Below, piece by piece: positions 14,201 through 25,669 of a stretch of DNA of 64,000 nt. The notes beneath the pieces were generated by a model. That model saw only the letters and a list, made by a program, of their open reading frames with translations, searched no databases and was not told where the DNA came from. The stretch lies in NCBI RefSeq assembly GCF_000002235.5, contig NW_022145596.1, positions 5,080,352-5,144,351 on the forward strand, written 5' to 3'. This DNA is from Strongylocentrotus purpuratus (taxonomy: Eukaryota; Echinodermata; Echinoidea; Camarodonta; Strongylocentrotidae). The position numbers were made by a program, and so were the translations under genes. Numbering within the stretch: the stretch's first letter is position 1; every line of letters starts with the position of its first letter.

Positions 14201-16190
14201 TAAACACTGCAACACAACCGCGGCCAACGCCACCTTACCCAGTCGATGAAGAGCTTATAGTAAATTGAGTCGGTTATTCACAAGCAAAGTAAATATTCGC
14301 GCCGGTCGCAGACGATTTGTGTTCTCTCAATCACTTTGGACATTACCTCGGTATTTATATCGCAGTCGAATCAATTAGATAATTGTGGTGAGTAGAAAAA
14401 TTTGTGCTGTCTATTTCTCTCACAAACTAATTCTTTTCTTCAATAAATCATTTTAACATTTCTCTTTGCCGAAAGATAAATAATGTGATAGAAGAGAGTA
14501 TTTCTGGTTTCCATGAAGTATGACATGCAAAGTAATCTGAAGAGTATTCATATCCAAGAAAGTAGAGAGCTTGGTCATGTCACTTTTGTTATATTTTCAA
14601 AGTACACGTTAACAGCAAATTTATTATTATTGTTATTAATTATTTGACGTCACCTGTGCATGGGAGGTGAAAAGCATACTGAATCACTGTAACCCTCGGG
14701 TCCTTCCTCCCGGTATAACTGATCGAGGATTTTTTATGGTTGTGATTTAACCTGACTGCTAAGAAAGCATAATGCTTGTTAGTAGTAAGCAACCAGAGGA
14801 CCGACGGTTTTAGGTCCTCTACACCGGGGTTTCCCCTTGCTCTTATACGAATAGTGCAATGGGTTCTTAATCCTATTTAACCGCCAGTGCATAAAATCCA
14901 GATCAACAAAAGAAATTATGTACTTATCATTTTTAAGTAATGTTGTGTCTATAGTACAACTTTAAGCAGTCTCTCATTTCGTTTTTTTATAAAGCCAGAC
15001 GGGCTCATTTGACACACAGGTAGCGCCCTTATTATTCATATATCAGACACGTTGAAAGTCACGTACAATAAGTTTACAAAGAGGGGGCGATGGGGGGGGG
15101 GGGCAACTGTCCCCTTCCGTAGTGAGTTAAAACAAATTGTCGGCACATTAAACATTCTGTCTTGGTTCAAATCTTCAGCCGATTATTCCTGTAATTTTGC
15201 CGGCACAACATACCTATTTTGCGATCCCCACTTCTACCCTCTACCCCCCCCCCCCCCACTCGAACAAAAATGACTGGCTTTGAGAGAGTGCTAATTCATA
15301 GATCTACAAAACTGACTTCGAGGAGATTTTTTTCCCTTTATCTCTTTTTTTTCTTCAATGGTCGACTTCGTATTTTTCTTATATTTAGGGGCTAAACTGA
15401 CGACAATGTGCACTGCGGGGGTGCCGTTATGATTGGGTTATCAGGTCACTTCTGAGGTTGTCCTTTTTAAATTTTTGTTCGATTTGACAAAATCCTAGTG
15501 TTTGTGAATAATCTTTACTTATGCCAGATACCCCGTTATTATCAACCATTACGGTTTGCCCAAAGGATTATGTGCACTGAGTAGAGTATTATGACGAAAT
15601 AGCCAAACTGAAACCGTGGGAATGAGTATGAAATCAATCTTTATCAGAAATTAATGTATTTTCATTAATCAAGTTGTTTTCGATCAGATACAAAATGGAC
15701 AAAACGATATTGACTTTTTAATGGATGATAGAGATCTCGACTGAAATATTTTATGCATTTGGCTACACGAAGCAAACAATGTATATAGTCAGACAGTTAA
15801 AACTTTGTATTGTTTCTATACACGTCGTTACAACGCGTTGGCGCCACTTAGGATATCAAAAGTGGCGAAGCGTACAGGGTCCAATCATGGGGAGGGTGGG
15901 GGGGGGCACTGGTCAAACTAAATATCGACGGAATGCGAAGGGGAGTCTTGGAGCGTTGGATAGAATGTATCAACTTTTCATCTTTTGCTACTTCTGTTAA
16001 TTGTCATTTTTTATATTTATAGTGTAAACTATAGGGGGCAAAGTCATCTTTGTTACACTTTTTTTTAAATTATTATTTGTTCACAAAATGAGAATGATCC
16101 AACACGTTTGGATTCTATTCAATAAATATGATTTTGAAATTCTGTTAAAGTTCTCATGTTTCCTCAACTTTTTTTTTTGTTCTCCTCCAT
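11220..16190. other. Non-coding AT-rich DNA with MITE ends
   Basis: No supported gene. AATC/AAAC repeats at about 11968-12005 and GATTT repeats with an adjoining stretch at 12602-12880 look like tails of retroposons in opposite orientations, but no coding part remains. Unpaired hAT-like ends (AGTGGCGTAGCCTGGG at 13498; AGTGGCGAAGC near 15861) are each followed by G-runs. Further G- or C-runs occur near 13265, 15092 and 15245. Confidence 0.5.
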
Positions 16191-16199
16191 TTCACTATT

Positions 16200-16320
16200 T
16201 CTCTATCTATCTATCTATCTATCTATATTTCTATCCATCTATCTGTCTATTTACCTTTCTCTCTCTCTTTCTCTCTCTGTCTGTCTGTCTGTCTGTCCTT
16301 CCATTTTCTCTCTCTACTTT
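16200..16320. repeat. (CTAT)n/(CT)n/(CTGT)n microsatellite
   Basis: Tetranucleotide CTAT repeats pass into CT and then CTGT repeats. Confidence 0.9.
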
Positions 16321-16329
16321 ATAATTCGA

Positions 16330-17389
16330 TTGAGAGTTGGCAAGTGCCACCTCCACTCCCTCTCCACATAGCTGCGTCAAGGTCATTTCTTTATCGTAAT
16401 ATCAATTCTTTTTCATCTTCAGAATAATATTATCTAGTAAAATCTGCATTTTCTAATATATATATATTTACGTGGTGGACTTCGAATCGATAATTTATAT
16501 TTTTGTTATTCTAGTCTTGTTTGTGCCAATTATGATGATGATGATGATACTTCACGATCGTCAATAAGCAATTATGTCTCTCTTTAGCTTCCTTATTTTG
16601 TGGTGTTTTGATGAATATCTCGTTATTACGACCCAGGTCCCAAAGGCCCCCCCCCCCCCACTCCCCAAAAGAAAAGGATAGCTAGATTATGGGATAAGTT
16701 ATGGTTATCGTTTAGGTGGGGCGGTGCCTTTCATGGTATTTAAACGTTTGGGTATGTTATGCTCAAGAGTTAATCTCATATGCAATTTGACGACTGTCTG
16801 TGTTATGCATTCTAAGTTTCTCACATATCTCATTCATATGCGTCATTCTACATGTTGTGCTGTATTCTAGGTTAAGCTTCAGAAATTACCATAATTGTCA
16901 TAATGGACTTTCATGTGTGTCATAATATGAGTGTCTGGTTAAACTCTGGTTTAATCAGTTATCTTTATCTCATAAAGGTTACCCAGGGGTGTAGAGTAAG
17001 CTCGTTAGCGCTTTTATATTTCCGCCTTTTCCTCTTAATAATATTTGCCTGTGAGGCCCTATATACCGGCACCTTGATTTATGTTCCATTCATGCATTGG
17101 CATCAAATTAGTGCAATAACAAAGTTTTTTTCACCGTCTGAGCGATAGAAAACAAGGATGGAAACTCCACGTACCAAAGAATTTCTTTTTCTTGCATGCC
17201 TTGACCAGGCCAAACTATAATGTCGCATAATACACTGCCGACCAAATAAAACGCTTCAGTATAATCGTGACTGGTATCAAGCTGATTGCCCTACTAGAGC
17301 TTGAATCGGACAAAATATGAAATAAAATGATATTTTGTTTAAATCTATGCTCACAATACATGTATCTTGTACTTACCCATAAAGCAATA
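16330..17389. other. Non-coding AT-rich DNA
   Basis: I see no gene, only short TA and GAT repeats and a C-run near 16648. Confidence 0.6.
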
Positions 17390-17397
17390 ACACTGAT

Positions 17398-17695
17398 CAG
17401 GCGCGTACGCAGGATTTTTTCAAGGGGGGGGGGGGGGGGTTTTAACATTTATAAATCGGTCCGAAAATTTCGCAACGACTCAGCCAGCCGCTGAATAAGC
17501 GGGGGGGGGGGGGGGTAAGACACTTTTTTTTTTTTTTTTGCTCCGTTGGGGGGGGTAAGGTCACCTTTTTTAGGTCGGCCATGGGAATAATTTTTTTTTT
17601 TTTTTTTTTTTTAAATAATTAAAAAAAAAAAAAAAAAAAAAAATCCAAAAGGGGGGGGTTTAACCCCCCAAACCCCCCCCCTGCGTACGCGCCTG
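17398..17695. mobile_element. hAT-type MITE with perfect 8-bp target-site duplication
   Basis: The ends are inverted copies of CAGGCGCGTACGCAGG. The element is flanked on both sides by ACACTGAT (17390-17397 and 17696-17703). A CAGnG-type terminus plus an 8-bp duplication is the hallmark of hAT transposons. The interior has no coding capacity: G-runs near each end, and a T22 tract (17591-17612) facing an A23 tract (17621-17643). The intact duplication suggests a fairly recent insertion. Confidence 0.88.
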
Positions 17696-18056
17696 ACACT
17701 GATTGTATTTGTTTCATTACCATACTATGGCAGGCCGTTCATACCACTGGTTGCCATCACCATTATGATCTCCAGATAATACCCTTTCCTTCAATAATGA
17801 ATTATCAAAAATTGTAAATTCTGTAGATTTGTGACCACGACTTGCACTTCCCTTGAGAGACTAATGTTAGGAATGGTGAGAGCAAGCAGTGGCATGAACA
17901 GCCTGCCATAGTCAAGTCCAACTTGAAGTCGTTCTTAGTCTTTGTGAAACACCCCCGGTGTTTGCATTCTAAATTGGTCATTGATCATCAATGATTAATC
18001 AAGTTTGATCATATCTCACACGGTCAGTTTCTGTCATGTTATAGATCTATGAAATC

Positions 18057-18250
18057 TTAAAGGGAAATCCAACCTTGATAGTAAACCCCTCTAGCTGAGA
18101 GCAGAAAAATCAGAGAAGCACAATGGTAAAAGTTTGAATGAAATCGGACAAAAATGAGAAAGTTATGAATATTTTAAAAGTTGCAAACACTATGGGTATA
18201 ATATGGGCTCTTCAAATTGGCTGAATTAATAATATCATTGTGATGCAATC
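18057..18250 (+). mobile_element. Truncated TTAA-type repeat fragment
   Basis: It starts TTAAAGGGAAATCCAACC, resembling the TTAAAGGGATC ends of the two TTAA elements elsewhere in the window. The interior matches a repeat type I associate with sea urchin genomes (from memory). No matching right end is visible; a SINE-like segment abuts it. Confidence 0.45.
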
Positions 18251-18420
18251 GCGGACAACTTTCCCATTTGTCGCGGATCACATGGTTCGCGGTTCGAGTC
18301 CCGCTGCGGCACTAATGTCCTTTGACAAGACATTAATCTTCATTTACTACTCTCCACCCAGGTTTCAAATGGGTACTTGTAGGAAGGAATACTTGTAAGT
18401 CACCATGTCCCGAACAGGTC
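18250..18420 (+). repeat. tRNA-derived SINE, 5' truncated
   Basis: GGTTCGAGTCC (near 18291-18301) is a good RNA polymerase III B box. The downstream part, ATGTCCTTTGACAAGACATT and following, resembles the SINE at 60890-61110. No clear A box is present, so it is probably not independently transcribed. Confidence 0.65.
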
Positions 18421-19009
18421 ACAAGTTAGTGTCTGGACTTCAATCGGATCGGTAGTCTGTAATCTCCCATAGTCTAATCCCGAATCAAACATTGACAGAA
18501 CCAATATTTGATCATTCATTTTCCAATTTAGTTCGACGAAGTTTATAGAGACAGAGAATAAAGCCGTATCCATCATGTCCATGTGATATGGAGATGAAAT
18601 GACTATTATCTCTATTCTTTTTTATTTAAGTTGGGTGACTGAAACGTAAAAATTAAGATTATGAATCATTCCGTTCTGATTTACAACAAATTTCATCAGA
18701 CCAAAATGACTGTAAAACCATTTTATCAGGATTGCAATGCCTAGCATATGTTCTAACATTAATGTCATGAATGTGTACTGATATTTTAGGGATGACACAG
18801 TTAGCAACTTAGCAGTTAAATTGCAATACCAGATCGAAACCTAATTTGTGCGTCAGCTCCCTTGGCTAATACACTAATGTCCAATTTAAAAGAAGTAATA
18901 CGATAATAATACTAACGATAATAACATTCCATTTTTGAAACGTTTCTAGACAGCATGTCTCTTTCCACTTTTCCATGGCTCTTTATGATCATTAGCCTAG
19001 CCTTTGTCA

Positions 19010-19110
19010 GTACATTTCAAGTACGAGATCCCACCTGCTATCCCTGCACCTGGGTAGAGAGAGGCACTTGTGAATGCCTTGTAGTCAATACGCTCCCTCG
19101 CACAATATCC
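19010..19110 (-). repeat. Possible SINE body fragment
   Basis: Read on the minus strand it contains CTCTCTACCCAGGTGCAGGG, similar to the CTCTCCACCCAGGTTTC part of the SINE at 18250-18420. Short and diverged. Confidence 0.35.
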
Positions 19111-19469
19111 GCCTTTAAAATATAAAAGTAAATATTGTGGACAATCTATAAACAAAACTAAAAAGACTGGTGAGGGGGTAGTCACCTTCGCCCCTCTCGT
19201 TCACTATGCTCCCTCGTCCCTTGCATTTCGTCCCCCGTTCATGAAAAGAAATCGCCGCCCCTGGTTTGATATACATGTAGCATCCTTTTTAGAGTTGCTT
19301 TAATATCACAATTTTAATAAAGGAAACATAAATCGTCACAATTGCGCGGTATTCTCTCTGATCTATAGGCCTGATCAACAACAACAACAAACGGTTGTTC
19401 TACGTATTAAGTACATGCTAACAACCTATCACATCATTACCAATTTGGTCATTTTGTTCAATTTATGGT

Positions 19470-19692
19470 GTCTAGCCAAAATACTTTGTGCACCTCCCTC
19501 TCCATCTGCCCTCCTCTCTCTCTATATATATATATATCTCTCTCTCTCTCTTTCTGTCTGTCTCTCTATCTCTCTCTCTCATCTTCCTCTCCCTCCCTCC
19601 CCCTTTCTTTTCAACCCCTTCCATCTGTTTATCTCTCCTTTCTCTCTATGTCTAGCCAAAATACTTTGTGCACCTCCCTCTCCATCTGCCCT

Positions 19693-19760
<68 letters not shown>

Positions 19761-19849
19761 TCTTTCTCTCTGTCTCTCTATCTCTCTCTCATCTTCATCT
19801 CCCTTTCTTTTCAACCCCTTCAATCTGTTTATCTCTCCTTTCTCTCTAT
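19470..19849. repeat. 180/200-bp tandem duplication containing CT microsatellite
   Basis: The block starting GTCTAGCCAAAATACTTTGT occurs at 19470 and again at 19650. Each copy continues through a CT microsatellite to the same CTTTCTTTTCAACCCCTTC...CTCTCTATG end. The second copy has a longer CT tract. The open frames across it are Ser/Leu-rich microsatellite translations. Confidence 0.9.
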
Positions 19850-20062
19850 GACGACGCCGCCTTGCATGTTGGACATTTCGGATTGAAATTTGCGATAAGA
19901 GATTCTATACGATTGATATCAACGAACAAAACATTTATCTGAACAGTACTGTGCTTATGATCGGATTGGTATACCACCGCACCTTGTCAGGTGTTCAATG
20001 AAAACGCGTATTTTTTTTTGTCTTACTGTAATTCATGTGATAGGAGTACTCTATGAAATTAC

Positions 20063-20505
20063 AGTGGCATAGCGGTATGTCCACCCATGGGGAGGGGGGG
20101 GGGGGAGAAGGGGTTCGGATTCTTAGATAGAATGACATGCGAGAAGGAATGGAGGTTGAGGGTGTTATTTCACTTCTCCCCCTTTATACGTACTCGGGTT
20201 GATATGATTGAGATAGACTGTGTTGTCTGAGGAATAAGTATTATAGAATAATCTCGCTATTGTTCATGCAATGGCATGATAATATGAGAAGCTACAATGT
20301 CCAGAACATGGGGGGGGGGGGGGCTAGTCATCATAATAGATGAAATAGAGAGTTTCGAAGGGATCGTATGTCTCATCTTCCATGTTCCTTGTTGTCTCTT
20401 GCTTTTCTTTCTGTAAAAGGCCATTCATTATCGGTTTGATTCATGTAGAGTCTAGTCCCTGCCCCCTTATGCCCCCCCCCCCTCCCGTCGCTATACGCCA
20501 GGCAT
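20063..20505. mobile_element. Possible degenerate hAT-like MITE
   Basis: The left side is CAGTGGCATAGCGG followed by a G-run. The right side, near 20478-20505, is a C-run followed by CGCTATACGCCAGG, a diverged inverted counterpart. No target-site duplication found. Confidence 0.35.
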
Positions 20506-20958
20506 AAACCTCGTAGCTGGCTGATTCGAGCAGATGTTCCACCTGATATGATGTGCATGCGTTATCACAAGACTCATAGATAAATATAGATACACTGAAT
20601 AAATGAGCTGAGTATGTTCTCCTTTCTTATTTAAGATATTTTCGTTTGCAGTATTTTATCACGGACATGTAGTGAATAAGGGCAAGCCAAAGGTATGTTT
20701 CATATGTTACCAAGTATTATTGAATTGTAGTATAGAATTGTGAGCATAAATTTACATAAGAATATCATTTTATATTGATATTTTGTTTGATACAAGCTCT
20801 AGTAAGTCAACTTGATAGCGTCATATACTTAAATCTTAGATGTGGTAGGTAATATGGGACAAAAGAGCTCTGACTTACCCATGTCTTCATTGCCTCGTTA
20901 TGGCGGCACCATCGCAAGACTCGAGCTTTTAGGGAACCTCACCTCCTTCCTCCAAGTA

Positions 20959-21314
20959 TTCAAGGAATCCGGTAACTTTGTCTCAGATTTTGAAACAAAA
21001 TTCTGGATTTAGCTCATGCTGCAATAATAATTATAAACCTGTAGGTCAGTCAGGAACCCCATAACTTTTACAAGCCGATCGCCTGTCTGATTATCAAGAT
21101 ATTTATGATTGGAATTATAACACTACAGTCTAGTGGGGAAAACGAGTATGGTAAAACCGGTCACTCAAAGATTTTTACTTTTTTAAGGCACTTCTTGATC
21201 AATTTGAAGCGCGATTTTTTTTTTTTAGGGCTTCAATATTACACCATATCACAGACACTGTTAACACGTAGGGCCGTGTATCTCAGATTTAACATTGTTA
21301 AACGATCCCTTTAA
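20959..21314 (-). mobile_element. TTAA-type non-autonomous element, copy A (356 bp)
   Basis: It matches in reverse complement the element at 53301-53683 along its whole length. The right end is GATCCCTTTAA, and the left end is the diverged GAATCCGGTAAC preceded by TTCA instead of TTAA. It has no coding capacity. TTAA flanks with an AGGGATC terminus suggest a TTAA-targeting superfamily (piggyBac or Kolobok), which I cannot separate here. Confidence 0.75.
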
Positions 21315-23700
21315 TGTAAACATTTATTTTTGTATCCTCGTATCTTGTGATGCGATCGGGAATTCAATGCATTTTCAATCTGAATCTGAAACTGAACCCT
21401 CATCCACCCCCTATTCTCCTGCTTCATTGTCTTCCCCTTTTCTTCGTTCTTTTCATTTCCTATACTATACTTCTTCCCTATTTTATTTCAAAAACGTAGT
21501 TTCTCTCAAAATACAGATGTTTACATTTAAAGATCCTGTTGATTCTTGAGAAGATGGGGTCCTTTGTTTTGTACGTTTTAAAATCAAAACTAGAATCCTG
21601 TTCATAATTAGTTAGCTTTTAAAGACTTGAATCGAAGACATTAGACAGATCGAGTAATCGAGTTATGAATGAACTGAGCGATAAACTCATAAAACAAAAG
21701 ACATTAAACATGTGTAAAATTTCAAGACGTAGCCTACTAGTGAGGGCACGTAACGTTGTACTTTAGTTGAGATTCAGAGCTCTACAACAGAAATGATAGA
21801 TGCTGTGTCATTTCTATTCACGACAAGGTTATTTTTATTAAAAGTTCCCCCAAAAAATTGTATCATAGAACATATATTTGCAAACGCTCATTGATATACT
21901 CTGTGCGACATTTCCATGACCTCGTTGATTATGTGACATCTTCGACATTTTAGGTTAGAATGTATTTTCATCTATATACATGATCGATGATCTAAGAGTT
22001 TTAAAAGAATGTTCGGTTTGTACTTCTTTGGGTGTCTCTCTATCTTTTCTTTTGTCAAATATTTAGTTTCATTTGCGGACATTGGCGAGCAATAATATTG
22101 CATGCATTTTCAACTTTTGCACCCTTTATTTATTGTATATGCGCGTGACTTTACTAATAACGTATGTGCATTCTTATAAAATACTGTCTCTTTAGGACAA
22201 AACGTTTGTTGATGCATCGTGTTTAAGTGGACGTTTGCGGCATTGAAACTAAATAAAAGATGCCTTTGAAATGCGATCCATTATTGTGCAAGTCTATTTG
22301 AACTTGTATTTCATATCGGAATCTTGTATTTGGTCTGCCTTCTTGGGGAAAAAAGTGAGAAATAACTTTAGTCACCCTTGAGAACCCTTTATTTAATTCT
22401 GGGGGCTTCATAGTTTGTTTAGGGTCCCTGCAGTGAAGAGCCACTTGACCACTGCGAATTTTGCCAGTTTTCAAGGACTTCAAGTCAATGAAAGTCGATT
22501 TTACAATTTTTTTCATAGAGCTTTTATCGAAAGGTCAAGTATATTTGTAAAATCACTCGTGTTCTGTTATAGTCGGCTTTCTACGGCTACTGAAAGAAAA
22601 AAAATAAGTGAAAGATGCAAGAAAGGTAAATATTTAAATAGCACATTTGGGGTACATTATTGGACCAGATAGGGTGCATTCATAATACCCTTTACCCCTC
22701 AAATTTTCGGTTAAAACACAAATCCGACATGGATTCATTGAGGGGGAGTTTTATGTTATGTTAAAGATAAACTTGAGTTCTGGTAAAAAAAGAAAATGAA
22801 TTCTCACAGAATCTAACGAAACTTACGCTAAATGTTGAAGATTACAAATAAATGTCATGTGCCAAACAATTTTGGAAGAAAATGTATACTGGCTAAGTAA
22901 TGAGCATAGAAAGATAAGGAAATCAGGGTAGAACCAGCCCCGACACCATGTGTGTTGTCCCATATACAGCTTTCTATGTAAGTGATTGTTACTTTACCAA
23001 GACTCTGCCAAATTTATGATGATTTTGATGACTCCAGAACCTTGCATTACACACCATTACTTACATGCTATATGATCAACTTTTCTGATCCATTCCACAC
23101 CTTTTCTTTCACAATGCAATCGCATTACCAGAACTCAAGTTTATCTTTAATATCTTCATACGCCGTATAGCCGTGAGCCCATACAACTGGGAATCTTTAA
23201 AATGTTAATTTTATACATTCTAGCTGTACATACATTATTATATATGATTGTTATACATTAAAGATGCGCCTTTTAGTTTTAATAGAACCCTTCTAAAGGT
23301 GGAAGACAGAGGATTAGTGCATATTTCAGGTTTTGCAGAAAACTTTACAAAGGAATTTCCAGGTGAAATATCTTGTGAAATTGACCTTATTGGGTTCAGT
23401 TTATTACTCCTAAAGGTGATGACATTGGGATATTTTAGGGGTACAGGCCTGATTTGTGTGTGCTTGGTGTATACGAAGTAGCTGTTTTGAGAGCAAACTT
23501 CCCTTTAGGGTTACATCGTTCATATTATTTTAATATCATTCAGACTTCCACAAGATCATATGTTAAACAAATGTCCATCTCTTACATATATTATATTTGG
23601 GTAGTCATAGAATCAACAGGATGGTCACGTGATGTACCCAATAAAGGTCCATTCACACTGTGGCGATTTTAAAAACCAGATTTTTAAACATCTCCGTCTG
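21315..23700. other. Non-coding AT-rich DNA
   Basis: I see no gene, repeat family or structured element. Open frames are under 110 codons and unlike any family I know. Confidence 0.6.
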
Positions 23701-23705
23701 TCATA

Positions 23706-23716
23706 GAAAGAAAGAA

Positions 23717-23755
<39 letters not shown>
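23706..23755. repeat. (GA)n microsatellite
   Basis: GAAA units pass into a nearly pure GA tract. Confidence 0.95.
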
Positions 23756-23759
<4 letters not shown>

Positions 23760-24251
23760 TTTTTATTGTGGCTATATATATGCTATTTCATATTTCAAAC
23801 AACTTTGGGGACAATAATGCTCGTCAATGCTCACATGCCTATATCATACTTCATACTTCACATCTCTTATCTCTTGACAAGTTATTGAAAAAATATCCTA
23901 CATTAAACATATCAATACATCAAAATATGTTGAAAATAAAAATGAACATCATAACAGAATTCGATCTGGGTAAGTCGTGGATGTGAGGGATCAGTGTAAT
24001 AGCACTTGTTCAAGTCTGGTTATATAATTCGCATTTGAATCGCTTATAACCACTGTAGTTGGTAATTTATTTCAAATGCTGATTTTTAAGTCATCCTATA
24101 GCCTACATGCTATAAGTTTAAAATGGATATAAATTTGCTGATATCAGAGCAACCTTCAAACCATCTAACCAGTCTTATCTGAAACCAGAACGTGTCGGCT
24201 CTCTTAAGATAACGTATACCACTCTGTACAGAGTGTAATATCACTCACAGC

Positions 24252-24502
24252 TAGTGGCGTAGCATGGGTTCAGCTATTGAGGGGGGGGGGCACCGGGAAT
24301 ACGAGAGAGGAAAACATGCGAGAGAAGACCACGGGCGAGGGGATGTGTTGGAGGGTGTCGTATCACCTTTTCATTTGCCTTTTCCCTCTCCCTTTTTGTC
24401 TCTCTTTCTTTCTGTCTCCAGGCCTGATAAAAACCCGATTTAAATCGGTTTCCCGATTTTTTTTATTTTTCCCGATTTTTTCCCGATTTTTTTTTCTTCC
24501 CG

Positions 24503-24553
<51 letters not shown>

Positions 24554-24967
24554 TTTTTTTTTTTTTTTTTTTTTTTTACCAGATTTTTTTTTTCTTCCCT
24601 ATTTTATCCTGATTTTCCCGATTTCCTCCTTATCTTCTCTATTCTTTCCTATCTTGCCCTATTTTTTTCCCAATTTTCTTACATGAAAGGGGGGAATGTT
24701 GTTAGATGCCATTTTTCCCGCGAATCCTCTTCTTTTTTTTTACTCAAGGGGGGCGTTGTTGAGGGGAAAACAAAAAACCTATTTTTTTTTTAGTGCTCAC
24801 TATCACCCCTGTGTCTCTCTCTCTGTCTCTTTCTTTCTGTCTCTCTCTGTCTCTCTCTGTCTCTCTCTCTCTGTCTCTCTCTGTCTCTCTCTGTCTGTCT
24901 CTCTCTCTCTTTTACGACATTTGATTAGGGCACGTTTACCTCACGTCCCTATGCGGCTACGCCACTA
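24252..24967. mobile_element. hAT-like MITE filled with homopolymers and CT repeats
   Basis: The ends are inverted copies of TAGTGGCGTAGC, with a G-run after the left end. The interior holds several CCCGATT-T(n) repeats (about 24435-24640), an A44 tract (24506-24549) facing a T25 tract, and a CT/CTGT microsatellite (about 24813-24911). No target-site duplication is visible. CAGGCCTGATAAAAACC at 24419 may be the end of a nested element. Confidence 0.55.
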
Positions 24968-25553
24968 CGAATAGATATCACGTTTATGAATCACTCCCTA
25001 GTTCACTTTAGCGATTTTGACCAGAAGATTGCCCATGTAATTCAACGAAAACGCGAAGTGAGCCGGTGTGACGAAAATTCAGTCATTTCAGCGGATTCAG
25101 TACCGTCATCAATTCCGTCCGGCGAATTTGGTGCTCTTGACCATGTTGACGAACTAAACCGTCGCCATCATTGCAAAATCAGATAGAATCGATATAATTC
25201 TGTTATTTAGTTTTGTATTTCGACTGCATCAGCGATTGACGCAGTCTTTAACATAAAATGCGAGAGTGACAAAAATGTATTCAAATACGGACAAGGGAAA
25301 TGCTGCGTTGAATCAGTGGCGCATGGACTGATATATGCTCGTTGCACATGAGGTATCATTTCGATTGCACTATTAACAAGCCTGTAAAGGAATTAGCCCA
25401 ACTGACGCAAGTGATTCATCACCTTGTTTTTACTGTTCATTTTGCAACCATTTCCTCGTACGATGACATTCTTACATGGTGCGTCAAAGATTACATACGT
25501 TACTGAAATCGTGTTACGTCAGACAAATGGCGCCACATGTGCAACGGGGATAC

Positions 25554-25662
25554 GATTAAATAGTGCAGGTAATAACGCAATCGAAATAATGCATCGTGTT
25601 TAACGTACATAGGATTGAACAGCGCAAGTAAGAACGCAATCGAGATGGCTTGACGCATCGTG
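25554..25662. repeat. Diverged direct repeat of about 45-50 bp
   Basis: GATTAAATAGTGCAGGTAAT at 25554 and GATTGAACAGCGCAAGTAAG at 25613 are followed by AACGCAATCGA and then GCATCGTG. Purely sequence-based; function unknown. Confidence 0.65.
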
Positions 25663-25669
25663 CAAAACT

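Noticed and set aside
18285..18310. Possible tRNA gene
   Set aside because: Only the T-arm/B-box part is tRNA-like; no complete cloverleaf or A box, so it is a SINE fragment.
19415..19942. 175-codon Ser/Leu/Pro-rich open frame
   Set aside because: It crosses a tandemly duplicated CT microsatellite; composition is explained by the repeat.
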